This document shows positions 48,391 through 59,831 of a DNA stretch of 64,000 nucleotides, piece by piece. Under the pieces are notes generated by a model that was not told where the DNA came from, made no database searches, and saw nothing but the letters and a program-made list of their open reading frames with translations. The DNA lies in the NCBI GenBank assembly GCA_038093515.1, contig JBBPSI010000111.1:20755-84754 (forward strand), read 5' to 3'. Each line of letters begins with the position of its first letter. The stretch's first letter is position 1. This stretch comes from Butyriboletus loyo. Lineage: Eukaryota > Basidiomycota > Agaricomycetes > Boletales > Boletaceae. The translations under genes and the position numbers were made by a program.

Positions 48391-48921
48391 TCGAAAAAAG
48401 TCGTGCGTCGGAATCTGCCGCGAAAGGATCCCGGCTGAGTGTATGCTGAATAAGCAGCGTGCTTCACTGGCATTCCCCCAGTCACTCGTCCCTCGCAGAG
48501 GCAGTATGCCTTTGTGGTTGCCCCCACTGTCTATTCCACCCCCCAAGAAGCTTCCAGCAAGACGACTCATCCGCCGAACACAAGGGGTGTATTGTTTGCG
48601 AGGAGGATAAATTGGACGATCTTTACAACTACTAGATGTATATCCTGCTGTTGTTGCACTCATTTCGCCAGCAGAGTCGGAGATACATGTTCATAGCAAA
48701 CACACACACAGACAACTTGGATGTCCAGCTACAACTAGAGTTAGGCTTATAAAATGTAACCGTGACGAGTCTACTGAGTACAGCAGCGCCCAGTAACAAC
48801 AGCGTGGATGGTCGGCGGCGACTCAACTGTGTTTACTCAGCCCACCCAGGTGCGCCCGGGGTCCTTTCTTGGAACATTCCGATGCGCGAATGCATTTCCG
48901 CATCGATATGAAAACGGCTGT
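47976..48921. repeat. Pair of 23-24 bp inverted repeats about 0.9 kb apart
   Basis: ACAGCCGTTTTTCATATCGA at 47976 (continuing TGCG) is the complement, apart from one extra T, of CGCATCGATATGAAAACGGC at 48899 (continuing TGT). The enclosed 900 bp includes the CTTCG-rich stretch. The arms could be ends of a non-coding element; no target duplication is clear. Confidence 0.55.
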
Positions 48922-49331
48922 AATGAAGGCTTCGAAGCCCCCCAAAGGGCTCGCCGCCTTTGAAACAGCTTACGCAGACCACAGATCCAGAGGAGACCTT
49001 GGAAAGTTCAAGTTGGAATTTCAAGTTGTACGACCGTACAGCATGCGAGTCCGCTCTGTCCAAATAGTGCTAAGCTGGATTGGGGGTGGTGTTATCTGGA
49101 TTAGGTTTGTCTGGAACACAGGACGTAAGTAGCTGGTTGATTACAGCACTGGATGACGATGCTCCGCTGTGTGGGCTTCCGGCGGTGATCGCGACAGCCT
49201 CTTTCGTGTTCGGGCTGCAAATGCCAATCCTCCCTGGCGCCACCGCTCATCGACCGTATTCCAGTTGCGCAGTGGCTGTCTCCTCCACTTTGGGTCCTCC
49301 GTCGCACAACGGTATATATCTGCAGCGAGCG

Positions 49332-51206
49332 ATGCCAATTCTCCGGCACTTCCTCCGATGTCTCCTCAGAGTCGTGCTATTTCCCGGCGTGGTCTCGCTA
49401 CCACTTCTCTGGTTCCTCTACAGCGTCGCAGAGCACATGTTCACCAAGTGGTACTTTGACATGTACGAGTCCGTCTGGAAACCCGCCTTCCCATGGAGCT
49501 GGCGCCTTCTGTTCTTGTCGTTGTTCGTGATCCCCGCGTTCTCATTCCTTCAACTCTCGTGGCTCTTGGTGCTTGCCCCCCAGTGGTGGCGACCCAGATA
49601 CAACTCACATTCCAGCCCGTCGGAAGGGTACATCATGCTCCCACGGAGCGAATCGAACTCGCTGGAGGAGAGAGAGCGGTCGGGCGCAAGAGACGATGAA
49701 GCAGCGGGTATTGAAGGGAGTGCAGACTCGTCAAGACCTCAGCCACCTCGCGGTCTCTTTTCATCCGCCTGGTTCATGCAGTTTGTCTTCTGGCTTGCAA
49801 CGTTGTGTATAACCCTCTCGGTTGGATTGCACTACAAACAGCCCGCGGACTTGCGATATCTCTCGCTGATCAAGAATGCCAATGCGCATCCTAATAGGCA
49901 TGGATATGCGAACCGGGGTGAATATCTCAGCAGAGGCTGTATTCGCGGTCAACTTCACTAACCGATCTGTAGAGAAAATATTCATTGCTGCAATGTTTTA
50001 CAATAACGAACATGTCATTCCCTACTGGTCCGACAGCCTCATCAAAACAATTCATTACCTCGGAGAAGACAATGTCTTCATCTCCGTCCTCGAGAACGGA
50101 AGCGACGACCAATCGCCGGCACTCCTCCAACAGCTCGATGACAGATTAGACGCCATGAATGTATCGAGGCGTATATTGACGCATGACAGAGCGATCACGA
50201 AGCCAGACGACATGAGCGGCAATAATCGCATCCATTTCCTTTCCGCGCTCCGAAATCGCGCCCTCGAACCCTTGGTGGAGAAGGGCGGATATGACAAGGT
50301 GGTTTTCTCGAACGATATTTACATCGAGCCAGAAACGATGATCGAGCTCCTCAACACGGCTGATGGAGAGTATGACATGGCGTGCGGAATGGACTTCGGC
50401 CACTTTGGGTGAGCCTCGCAATAGCCCGTATTTTTCCATTGTATGTTTTGACGTTTCAAGGCTATATGATATGTGGGTTCTCCGTGATAAACAAGGAAGA
50501 CTTGGTAGTGGCATGTATGTGCAATGTATTTTCCCTTGTGAGGAAAACGGAAGTTTATCTTACTGTCAGATGGCCGTATTTCTTTGACATCGAAGACTAT
50601 GAAGCCATGCAAAGCGAGTCTCCGGTGCCGGTGTTCACGTGTTGGAACGGCATCGTCGTGTTCAAGGCTGACCCGGTGCTTCCTATCCATCTACGATCCA
50701 ATCGTACTCTCTCGAACGATCCACTACCATTCAAGCTCCCCGCTACCCACCCAGCCGTCCATGACCCGTCATTACGCGGACCGAGCCCTGCATTGACGCC
50801 TCCAGCCCGCTTCCGTGCGTCTGCGCCGGGAGAATGCTACTCTTCGGAGTCGTTCTTGCTGCCGTACGATTTTAGACGCATGTTCAATATGCAACGGATC
50901 TTGGTCAATCCACGCGTGATCGTTGCATATGACTGGCGGTATGTGCTGAATTTCATTACTCTACAACCTTGCTGCTTTCGCCATTCCCGAGCGTAGCGTT
51001 CATTTTGCCAATTGTGTTGCTCTTGGGATTGAATTTTTCTGCCTGACAGGTTTTATGTGTACTTCAAGTGGTTCATGAGACATCCAGTGCTCAAATGGTG
51101 GATAGAGAAGATGTATGATGGGGCGTGGATGCAAAAGGATGTGATGGTTGTTGGCGATGCAAAGCAAGTCTGGAGATGGGATGGGGGAGATTGTCATCCC
51201 TGGTAG
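49332..51206 (+). CDS. GT69 glycosyltransferase (CAP59/CMT1 alpha-1,3-mannosyltransferase family), copy 1
   Basis: Probable Golgi membrane glycosyltransferase. The first exon starts MPILRHFLRCLLRVVLFPGV and encodes several hydrophobic segments (WLLVLAPQWW; FMQFVFWLATLCITLSVGL) separated by an acidic cytosolic loop. An intron (about 49918-49973) joins YANR to EKIFIAAMFYNNEHVIPYWS, the start of the GT69 domain. The domain continues with YDKVVFSNDIYIEPETMIEL, DMACGMDFGHFG, LYDMWVLRDKQGRLGSG, FTCWNGIVVFKADPVLPI and SSESFLLPYDFRRMF, and the end VVGDAKQVWRWDGGDCHPW with stop at 51204. Introns fall after FGHFG, after GRLGSGI and after YDWR. In Cryptococcus relatives act in capsule or cell-surface mannan synthesis; the acceptor here is unknown. 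An in-frame extension upstream to about 49155 is possible. Confidence 0.88.
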
Positions 51207-51854
51207 TGAATTGGGCACATGTCGGGTGATCAGGGTTCCGTGTTTGTTTGTTTGTTTTCATCCAGGTTTTTTCCAGGTGTCCACATCGGATATTTCAGGA
51301 GAAGGGTTTCCCAGGAATCATTGTAGGTGGATGGTGCAGTAGCGGAAGAGGTGCGGAGCGAGCGAAATGAGGGTGACGGTACTACTGGTGGGCGTAAATT
51401 CTTTGCCAAGCTGATGCGAATGTAGTAATAATCTGATGATTCTGATTGATACCACTGGCAGTTCTACAGGCAGCATGATCATCATATGATGGAGGGCGGC
51501 ATTGAGCTCCTTAGCAACACACCCATCACCAATTTTGAAGTCGGGGAAAATTTAGTGGCGGTTAGCCTGGAACTCCACCACAGCTCGTGGTCACAAGTTG
51601 GGCGGGCTAGTTACCGTTTACTATATTCCGATGCTCCCCTTACAACGGAGTAAAACTTGAAGCAATCGCGTACCAGTATCGACGAGCGTGGCTGTGTGTA
51701 GTGCCACGTGACCATTCCGCAGCCCGCAGCCTGCGCACCATCGAAATGATAGTTCTGCCCCGTACAGACGCCAGAGATTGTCGTGAATAATCATTTTCAG
51801 AGACCGGGCACGTCCCATACTGCCCAGCTGTACTTTCTACTCTTCACGCCATCG
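51207..51854. other. Short intergenic between GT69 copies
   Basis: About 650 bp carrying the terminator of copy 1 and promoter of copy 2. An in-frame extension of copy 2 upstream to about 51783 has no ATG that is clearly better. No other gene. Confidence 0.4.
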
Positions 51855-53805
51855 ATGTTTGGTCAGATCTCCCTCACCCAACACCAACGGCATTTGTTCG
51901 GAGCTAGCGACAACAAGATTCTCCAGTCCGCCTCCCGGTGCCTGAGAGTCGTGTTATTTCCTCGCGTGCTCTCGTTGGTACTTCTGTGCCTCCTATACAG
52001 CGTCGCGGAATACGAGTTTACCCATTGGTATTTCGGGGTATACGGGTTCGTCTGGAAACCCGCTTTTCCGTGGAGCTGGCGCCTTTTATTCCTGTTGTCG
52101 TGTGCGGTGCCCGCGTTCTCGTTTCTCCATATCCTATGGCTCCTGGCGCTTGCCTACCAGCGGTGGCGACGCAGACACGACTCACCATCGGGCCTGTCGG
52201 AAGAGTACACCATGCTGCAACGGAGCGAATCGGATTCGCTGGAGGAGGAGGAGGAGAGAGAGCTGTCAGGCGCGGGGGACGATGAAGACTGTGACGAAGC
52301 GGACATCGAAGGGAGTGCAGGCTCGTCGAGACTTCACCCACCTTTCCCCCGTCAGCCGCCCCGCGCTCTCACACTTCTTACATCCGACTGGTTCATGCAA
52401 TTCATCTTCTTTCTTACCGTGTTGTGCACGAGTCTGTGGGTCGGACTGCACTACCGACATCCAGGGGACTTGCGATATCTCCCTCTGATCGAGAACGCCG
52501 ATGCACATCCTAATAGAGCCGGGTACGCGAACCAAGGTAGATGCTATCGTCCGAGGCCGTCTTTGCGATCGATTTCGCTCACCGACCCATGTAGAAAGGA
52601 TATTCGTTGCCGCAATGTTTTACAATAACGAACAGATTATCCCTTATTGGTCCGACAGCCTCATCAGAGCCATTCATTACCTCGGAGAGGACAACGTCTT
52701 CGTCTCGATCCTCGAGGGTGGAAGCGAGGACCATTCCCCGGCGCTCCTCCAACAGCTCGATGACAGATTAGACGCCATGAATGTATCGAGGCGGATATTG
52801 ACGCATGACAGAGCGATCATGAAGCCGGACGACATGGACGATGATAATCGCATCCACTTCCTTTCCGCGCTCCGAAACCGTGTCCTCGAACCCTTGGTGG
52901 AGAAGGGCGGATATGACAAGGTGGTTTTCTCGAACGATATTTACATCGAGCCGGAAACGATGATCGAGCTCCTCAACACGGCTGATGGAGAGTATGACAT
53001 GGCGTGCGGAATGGATTTCAGTAATTTCGGGTGAGCCTGAGAGTCTTGCCATCGTATGCGTTGACGCGTATCGTGCAAAAGGTTATATGATCTGTGGGTT
53101 CTACGTGATAAGCGAGGAAGACTTGCGAGTAGCATGTATGTGCTCTTCGACGTTCGTTCCGTGCGAGCAAGATACGAGCTTACTTCACCTTTCAGATGGC
53201 CGTACTTCTTCGACGTCGAAGACTATGAAGCCATGCAAACCGAGTCTCCGGTGCCGGTGTTCACGTGTTGGAACGGCATCGTCGTCTTCAAGGCTGACCC
53301 GGTGCTTCCTATCCATCTACGATCCAATCGTACTCTCTCGAACGATCCACTACCGTTCGAGCTCCCTGCTACCCACCCAGCCGTCCATGACCCGTCATTA
53401 CGCGGACCGAGCCCTGCATTGACGCCTCCAGCCCGCTTCCGTGCGTCTGCGCCGGGAGAATGCTACTCTTCGGAGTCGTTCTTGCTGCCGTACGATTTTA
53501 GACGCATGTTTAATATGCAACGGATCTTCGTCAACCCCCGCGTGATCGTTGCATATGACTGGCGGTACGTGTGAAACCGTTCCAGCGCTCGTTTTGCGAC
53601 GTAAACGGCGAAACTGACTCGAACCTTTTTCTGCATGAACAGGTTTTACAAGTATTTCAAGTGGTTCTTGAGACATCCGGTGTTGAAGTGGTGGATAGAG
53701 AAGGTGTATGATGGGGCGTGGATGCAAAAGGATGTGATGATTGTCGGCGATGCGAAGGGAGTTTCGTTTTGGGACGGGGGAGACTGTCATCCATGGACAT
53801 CGTGA
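51855..53805 (+). CDS. GT69 glycosyltransferase, copy 2
   Basis: Tandem paralogue of copy 1 with identical exon layout. The first exon reads CLRVVLFPRVLSLVLLCLLY and WKPAFPWSWRLLFLL, with a longer acidic loop (ESDSLEEEEERELSGAGDDE). The intron at about 52534-52597 joins it to RIFVAAMFYNNEQIIPYWS. Catalytic-domain blocks match copy 1 almost residue for residue (SNDIYIEPETMIELLNTADG; DMACGMDFSNFG; FTCWNGIVVFKADPVLPI). The end is GDAKGVSFWDGGDCHPWTS, stop at 53803. The catalytic exons are much more alike between copies than the N-terminal membrane exon, which suggests recent duplication with selection or gene conversion over the enzyme part. Both copies look functional. Confidence 0.88.
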
Positions 53806-55416
53806 TGCATGTTTCTGGGTACTAGAGCTTGATTATCAATGCGGCCGTGAATCCGTCGACTCGGACGGTATAGGGGCGTTCATGATATCTATGGTTGCGT
53901 GCCAAAGGATGCACGACTTGAACTCATGAAGGAGGTCATCTCGTGTGAGGGTTCGTCTCGTTCTTGGTAACAGGTAGCGGCAGTGCAAGTCATTCCTGGG
54001 CCTGAAATGCAGGCTGGGCATGAAGCAGTATTCAGAGGTCGCCACTCCGGCAAGTCGTGACAGTTGGCTAAATTTATCTCCAAAAGACGAGTTCATGCCA
54101 GGGAACATACATCGTCGATCGTGCGATGAGATGAGATGAGAGGATTGGAAACACCTCGGAGGTATGGCACCATCTGGAGTGGCTCCTGAGCAATAAACCT
54201 CGCGGACGAGAATAGCTCAGGCGATCGTACCCGGTCCTCACGATCTCACCACGGGACGTCGTGACAAGTGTGCATGTGCATGTGCATATGGTGGGTTCCG
54301 ATCAAGAGTGGAGGATTAAAAGTATCCATCGTGATCAGGTGCCCTCGACGTGACAAGTTCGCTTGTAGCTCGGCTCGCTAGTATAGAACGCGTGATCGAA
54401 TGAACGGATTTGGAGATCTTGGAGCGACGGTCAAACTATTTCGATGCTCGACGCCGGATGACACGTCACGCGAACGAAGTAGCCTCTAACGACGGATCGC
54501 CCAGGTTCCGTGACGATACGCAACCTTCGGGTTCACAAGCGTGAAGCTTGGGTGCTGGTTGGGACACGAGCGCGCGGACATCGACATCTACACGTGGGCG
54601 TCCACAAAAGGGGTCCGTGAGGGCTTGTAGCTCGGTACATGATCTCCCGAGGATATCGTTCCCAGGCTTGGCTTTCTCGGACTACAGAACGAATTTGAGT
54701 ATTGCCAATCGAACCTGCAGAATGGATGATCCATGTGGGGGACAAGCTCTTGCCATGGAACGTGGGCGACGCTGTCGATCTTATCGGATATAAGGCGCGT
54801 CCACGATGCAGCATGGTAAGCTATTATTGCACTGAGATGGGAGAAACCAAGTTGCTGTGTTTGTTCGCCGGGACAAAGTTCACCGCGCCGGTGCCTAGCG
54901 TTGACGTCCCTGACGACGAACTTGCGACCTGAACGACCGAACGTTCGAGTCAGTTGGCGTATGCATTGTGTAGCTGTACACGTTCAGGGTGATTTAAGAG
55001 CAAAGCGGCCAGTTGAATGGTAGGAACTAAGCGACCATGACCGGCGACGGACCGAACCCCAATCGCGACGGTCGCTCAGCGGGTGCATTCGAAACCAAAG
55101 CGTTCTAGCCGACGTCAAGCTCCCAGTCCTGCCTCGCTCCGTTTTTTTTTTTTTTCTCTCCACGGGGGGACTGTCGTTGGTTACCTACCCCTCGTTCGAG
55201 TTTCGTTCCCATCACTCAACTGCTTCCGGTCCACTCGCACAAAAGTCGACTTCGAGTTTTTCCCAACCGCCGATCTCTGCCGTCTATTCAAATTCGACGG
55301 GTGTTTCCATATCTCGTTCTCGCTGTGTCGCATTGCCTCGAGCGCCGTATTCACTACCACCACCACCACCACCACCACCACCACCTTCTCCTCCTCCTCC
55401 TCCTCCTCGTTCCACG
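53806..55416. other. Intergenic; one weak small open frame
   Basis: About 1.6 kb. A 76-codon + frame at 54702-54932 (for example HVGDKLLPWNVGDAVDLIGY) has protein-like composition but no recognised family and no clear upstream exons, so it is not called as a gene. 55080-55416 is the leader of the UBL3-like gene and includes a T14 run near 55143 and a CAC/CTC microsatellite. Confidence 0.4.
55351..55410 (+). repeat. CAC/CTC trinucleotide microsatellite in the 5' leader
   Basis: About ten CAC units followed by CTC units directly upstream of the ATG at 55417. It is open in one frame but lies before the start codon. It is likely length-variable between strains. Confidence 0.8.
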
Positions 55417-56635
55417 ATGTCCACCGAGTCGTCGAACCCCCTCCCTGATGTGCTTGCGTCTACGAGCCATCCTCCACCACCAAAACCAAAACCCAGTCCA
55501 CCCATTGCAGACAATGTCGTCAGGCCCTTTACATCGCAAGGCAGCACCTTCACCAGTCCCTTTCGACCCCTCGCATACGCCCCACCACACTCCGACCGTC
55601 CCTCGACAGCACATAATTCACCCGTCGATCCTTCCAATTCCAAGTTTGGTCCCTACATCTCCGCCAGCGCGCGGACGTCCTACACGAGGGTCGATGTGGA
55701 TTCGATATCCGCACCAGAGTATCCTCCACTGCCGCCCGTCCTCACTGCGTCTACGGTGCAGGATGTCCCTCCCCTTGCTGCTGCTCCCGCTGCTGACTCC
55801 ACGACCCTCCCCGTCACGACTACGATCACCCCGACGACACCAATGCCGGATGCATCGACGAACGGCGCACAGACCCTCGCCACCGAAGCTCCCATTCCAC
55901 AAACTCCGCAAGTGTCGCTGACATTCCTCCTCATTTCTGGACTCCGCAAAACCCAATCCTTTGATCCAGAAACGACGGTCGGACGGGTCAAGGAGCTCGT
56001 ATGGAGCGCATGGCCTGCGCGTGATGCAGGTTCGTCGTCATTTCCGTTCCCACCGCATGGTGATCAGCTGTGTTTTTTCTGATTTCCCTTTCGATTGTGT
56101 TCGGCCCGCTCCGTTCCACCCTCTGGGGTTCTTGTCTGGTTTAGATTGGCAAGATGAACGCCCGCCTGCGCCATCCTATCTCCGAATACTGTATCTGGGC
56201 AAGATATTACAGGATGATGATACGTTACTCCGTACGTGTTTGGACTTTTTTTTTTTGCCTACCTCTCCCCGCCTCTCCGTTGTTGATCACGGGTGGTTTG
56301 GTTTCCTGGGACGCCGGAAGGTCAACAAGGTCGAAATCGACGATCATTCATGGCATGTTCTCCTCGTCCCATACGCTGATCGACGTTCTACAGGCGTTGG
56401 GTTCGCAACCTCGCTCCCCTCCGCGTCCGGCGCCTCCCCAGCGATCGTCCACCTTTCCATTCGTCCCTATGCACTCCCTTCGGATGACCCCGCGCTGAGT
56501 AAAAAGAAACGGTTGAGCGTCGCTGTCGGGAGACGACTCTCTACGCTGAGTGTCGGTGTTGGCGGTGGGGGAAGGGATGTCGACGACGGTGAGACAAGGC
56601 GAGCGGGTTGTTGTACGGGTTGTACGATTTGTTGA
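55417..56635 (+). CDS. Prenylated ubiquitin-fold protein (UBL3/MUB-like)
   Basis: Membrane-anchored ubiquitin-fold protein. The start MSTESSNPLPDVLASTSHPP is followed by a long Pro/Ser/Thr-rich region of about 170 residues. The ubiquitin fold begins VSLTFLLISGLRKTQSFDPE and TTVGRVKELVWSAWPA; an intron (56030-56144) leads to DWQDERPPAPSYLRILYLGK and ILQDDDTLL. A second intron (56232-56393) leads to IVHLSIRPYALPSDD. The C-terminus RAGCCTGCTIC ends in a CaaX box (CTIC) with upstream cysteines suited to palmitoylation, as in UBL3/MUB proteins. The frame through the short middle exon (56145-56231) keeps phase. No lesion. UBL3 relatives sort proteins at membranes; partners here are unknown. Confidence 0.88.
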
Positions 56636-57812
56636 CGATGGGACCGTCTTGGACGTATGCGCGTACATGGACCGGCGACCGTCGGGGTCGTTACTACCCC
56701 ACCATCGTGGTACGCGCATCGTGCACAGGTTAGATACACGTGGATGGTTCAAGCAAGTATGCCATCATCCTCTTTATTGCTTTGCTCGTTGCGTTGGGAC
56801 AGTGGAAAGTCGCTGTCGCTCGTGCGTGTTACTATGCTCTTGTTCGCGTTCTCGTCGTGGTTTGGAACTGTACTTTTTGCTTTTGGATGGGTAGTCAGTA
56901 CATATACTACATGTCTCGTGTAATGGAATGTCCATAGTCGTCTCAACAATCTGTGACAGGTTTTCAAGAGCCGCTCCAATTCACTGTGGATGCTTTTTAG
57001 CATGGCATGTCCTCGACCGCTTCCATCCCAGCCGTCGCTCGGTTAGGTGAGCGGTTAATAAAAGCACCAACTCCCCTAAAATCGCGGATGCCGGCCTCGC
57101 ATGATCTGGAGTGGTGTTGGCGTCGAGCTGTTCGCACGCGAACGACCGAAGCGGAGTGTGAATGTTTGAATCCTTGTCCCCATGGTATGTATATTTGTAG
57201 CATCACATTAATATTGATGACAATATGGAAGTTCTAGGTAGGACATGAGCCAGTGAATGCCCAACTCAGAACTAGGCCTTCATGCCTGGTTGTGCCACAA
57301 GAGCTCAGCTGATGCTGACACTGTGAGCTTCTCTCAGAGCTCAACATCATTCAAGTCACTGTAGATAAGATGGGCTGTGGGTATCTCTTCCTGCTGTTTC
57401 CCTTTCTTCCATCTCCCTCACCATTGTGCATCCTCCACTGGGCCCTTTTTTGGTGCAATTCAACCCTTCCAAGTGCTCAGAAGGTCAGGTCCCCCAGCTC
57501 TCACTGATCCTTTCCTCTCCTTGCTTTTTTCTTGGGTTTTCTTGCCCCAGTCATGTGACTTCAGTTTTTGACTCTGATTGATTGCCACTTGATCACATGA
57601 CCTGATGTTTCATGGGCAACAACCTGCTGGACTGGTCTTTCCCACACAAACCTGCAAAATCTAGTATCTTTTGTGCTCTTCTCTGTGTCATCTCCTAGTT
57701 TGCACTTGTCCATTGTGTCTAGCACAATCTAAGCTCTCATTCATTCCTTTTGTAGTATACAGTTGAACCCCTTGTAACCCATATCATCCATAACCCATAA
57801 CTCCTTGTTATA
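56636..57812. other. 3' region of UBL3-like gene, then CpG-free transposon-like DNA
   Basis: 56636-57230 has ordinary base composition with short open frames and no recognised gene. From about 57240 composition changes: no CpG is present up to 58494. No coding or terminal repeat could be identified in 57240-57810; it looks like an old transposon fragment. It ends in short AACCCATA-like repeats (57775-57800). Confidence 0.5.
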
Positions 57813-58104
57813 CAGTGGCTCAAAAAACTGTCTGCATGTTTGCATGTTTTACATTAAATATCACTTAACACAATAACCCCTGATTCTAACCCTAGGCAGT
57901 GGGTGTATGAAATACAGTACCTTCTCTTGGCCTTCTATTGGCCCAGAAATGAGGTAATATGGATAAGGTTTGATGGAATGTCAGCTATTCTGAAATGACA
58001 GGTCATGCAGACAGTTTTTTGACTTTACAAAAATCAAACTATCTAGTATTTGGTATGAGCTCCCTTGGCCTTGATAACTGCTTCAACTCTTCTAGGCATG
58101 CTTC

Positions 58105-59470
58105 CTATCCATTTGTGACACTGTTCCAGAGAAATCTTCCCCACTCTACCACTACCCTTTCCCATAATTGATGAACTCCTATAGGAGTACTATTATAAGC
58201 TGAGAGACATCTTTTGAGGTGATTCCAAGTGTGTTCAATGGGGTTGAGGTCTGGAGATTGTGCAGGCCAATCCAGAAGCTTGATTTCTTGCTCCCCAAAC
58301 CAATTCTGGGCTCTTTTGGAGGTATGTTTGGAATCATTATTCTGCTGAAAAATGATATCATGTTGAGAAATTCCAGATTTCTCCATGTGTTATAGCAATT
58401 CTTCCTCTAGAATTTCCATACTGTTCACCATCCATCCTCCCCTCAACCTCACTTAAAGCCCCCACTCCATTGAACCATATACCATTAGGAAATTTGTTAC
58501 AGTAGTGGTATACTTTTTCCATCCATTACCACTTGGACTACTTCACTCGCCTAGCCTTTCGCTAGTGCCCTTTGAGCGGTACGAACTGCTTTAGCTTAGT
58601 CACCACTTCCCGTGCATGGACGCGCTTTCTTTTGTACTCCAGAACTCTCTGGAATATTCCTTCCCCATTTGTAGTTTCCTTCTCACGACTCGATTAGGAA
58701 CCTGGTCTGTGCACAGATCCTCAGTAGTATAAAGACCCGGTCTTTACACCCTGTACAGTATCTAGTTCTACGCAGTCACCTGCTAGCAATTAGCTTCACT
58801 CCAGACTCTTAGTGTGCGCACTAAGACATAGTCTGAGACCCAGCTCAGAAACGCTTCACGAGTCTCGAGGCCACTCCAGAGTGCCTCCTCGCTGTTCTAG
58901 TTGTTAGCGCCCAGCGTAACAAAATTTGCTCCAAACTTGACTGTATCTTTAACCTCTCTGGCAGTTAGGCCCTTTCTCTTCTTTTTCTACACATACACTC
59001 CTGTTCATCTGATCCAATTCTATTTATTTTGGTCTCATCTGACCAAATAATCCTCTTCCAGTCCTTATTGATACTTGAGAGCAAAGACAAATCATCTTTT
59101 TCTAGGGCTGATTGGAAGAAGACATTTCTTCTTCTTCATCACAGCCTTTAAATGCACCCTCCTTGAGGTCTTTTCTCACTGTATGTGAGGGTATGGGAGG
59201 TTCAATGATGGAACTAATGAAATTTGTAGCCTGGACTGCATTTTTGGCCTTGCCAGTAATGATTTGCTGGACAATAGCACATTTGTTGGTAGGAGTAAGC
59301 TTAGAAGGATGGCCAGCATGAAGCTTCTCCTTGTCAGGTTGGATCTCTTGGAGTACCCTAGCCACAGTAGACTTCCCTAGGCCAGTCTGGGAGGCAATCT
59401 TCCTAGTTGAAAGGCCAAGAGAGGAGAGAGAGATAATATTTTGTCTTAGAGAGGTTGAAATGGATTTCAT
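58105..59470 (-). pseudogene. Tc1/mariner transposase, interrupted
   Basis: The N-terminal HTH part starts at 59470 (LGLSTRKIASQTGLGKSTVA and KLTPTNKCAIVQQI). Further on, DWKRIIWSDETKINRIGSDE carries the first catalytic aspartate. After the inserted LTR come the second catalytic block, read here as FQQNNDSKHTSKRAQ, where the usual aspartate (DND) is asparagine, and WPAQSPDLNPIEHTWNHLKR with the third acidic residue. Frame breaks and a stop near 59102, the LTR insertion and the Asp-to-Asn change make it inactive. Confidence 0.88.
58495..58921 (+). repeat. Solo LTR, family A, inside the Tc1 transposase
   Basis: 427 bp, TGTTACAGTAGTGG to AGCGTAACA, flanked by a perfect 5-bp duplication AAATT on both sides. 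It is very close to the 5' LTR at 21181. It retains many CpG sites, unlike the transposon around it, so it is the younger insertion. Confidence 0.93.
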
Positions 59471-59831
59471 GGTGATGGTGAGAAAATAAACATAGGAGGA
59501 TGGGGTTTATATATGTTGGCTGACACTCAGTTATATAAAGGTGACATAATAGGACCCTTTATGGATGTATGTAATGATATTACAGCATCTAGGGTCTAAT
59601 ATATGTGATCAAAACCTAAAGTCAAACAACTGTCTGCATGACCTGTTATTTTAAAATAGCTGACATTCCATCAAACCTTATCCATATTACCTGATTCCTG
59701 GGCCAATAGAAGGCCAAGAGTGGGTACCTTATTTCATACACCCACCACCTAGGGTTAGGATCAGGGGTTATTGCATTGAGTGATATTTAATGTAAAACAT
59801 GCAAACATGCGGACAGTTTTTTGAGCCACTG

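Larger units (their letters stand above)
46904..49331. other. Long intergenic region with CTTCG-rich repeats
   Basis: About 2.4 kb between CYS3 and the first GT69 gene. A weak candidate for a small + strand gene lies at 47259-47788 (frames resembling acidic Ser-rich protein, such as SSQSIFSRHVWTGGIEPHEE near 47675), but start and splicing are unclear, so it is not called. From 47850 the DNA becomes repetitive (see separate entry). Confidence 0.4.
57813..59831 (-). mobile_element. Tc1/mariner-type transposon with long (about 214 bp) terminal inverted repeats
   Basis: The ends read CAGTGGCTCAAAAAACTGTC and the complement, each flanked by TA, the Tc1/mariner target duplication. The inverted arms 57813-58027 and 59617-59831 are about 90 percent alike. 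Each arm is itself bounded by inverted motifs (AAAAAACTGTCTGCATG and CATGCAGACAGTTTTTTG), which suggests two transposase sites per end. The transposase lies on the minus strand and is split by a solo LTR at 58495. Total 2019 bp, about 1.59 kb without LTR and its duplication, a normal size for the group. Confidence 0.9.

Noticed and set aside
48233..48527. Open frames through the CTTCG-rich stretch on both strands
   Set aside because: The repeated CTTCG/CGAAG content keeps several frames open at once; no splicing or family signal.
55181..55643. Glycine/valine-rich minus-strand frames over the UBL3 leader
   Set aside because: Produced by the CAC/CTC microsatellite; antisense to the supported gene.
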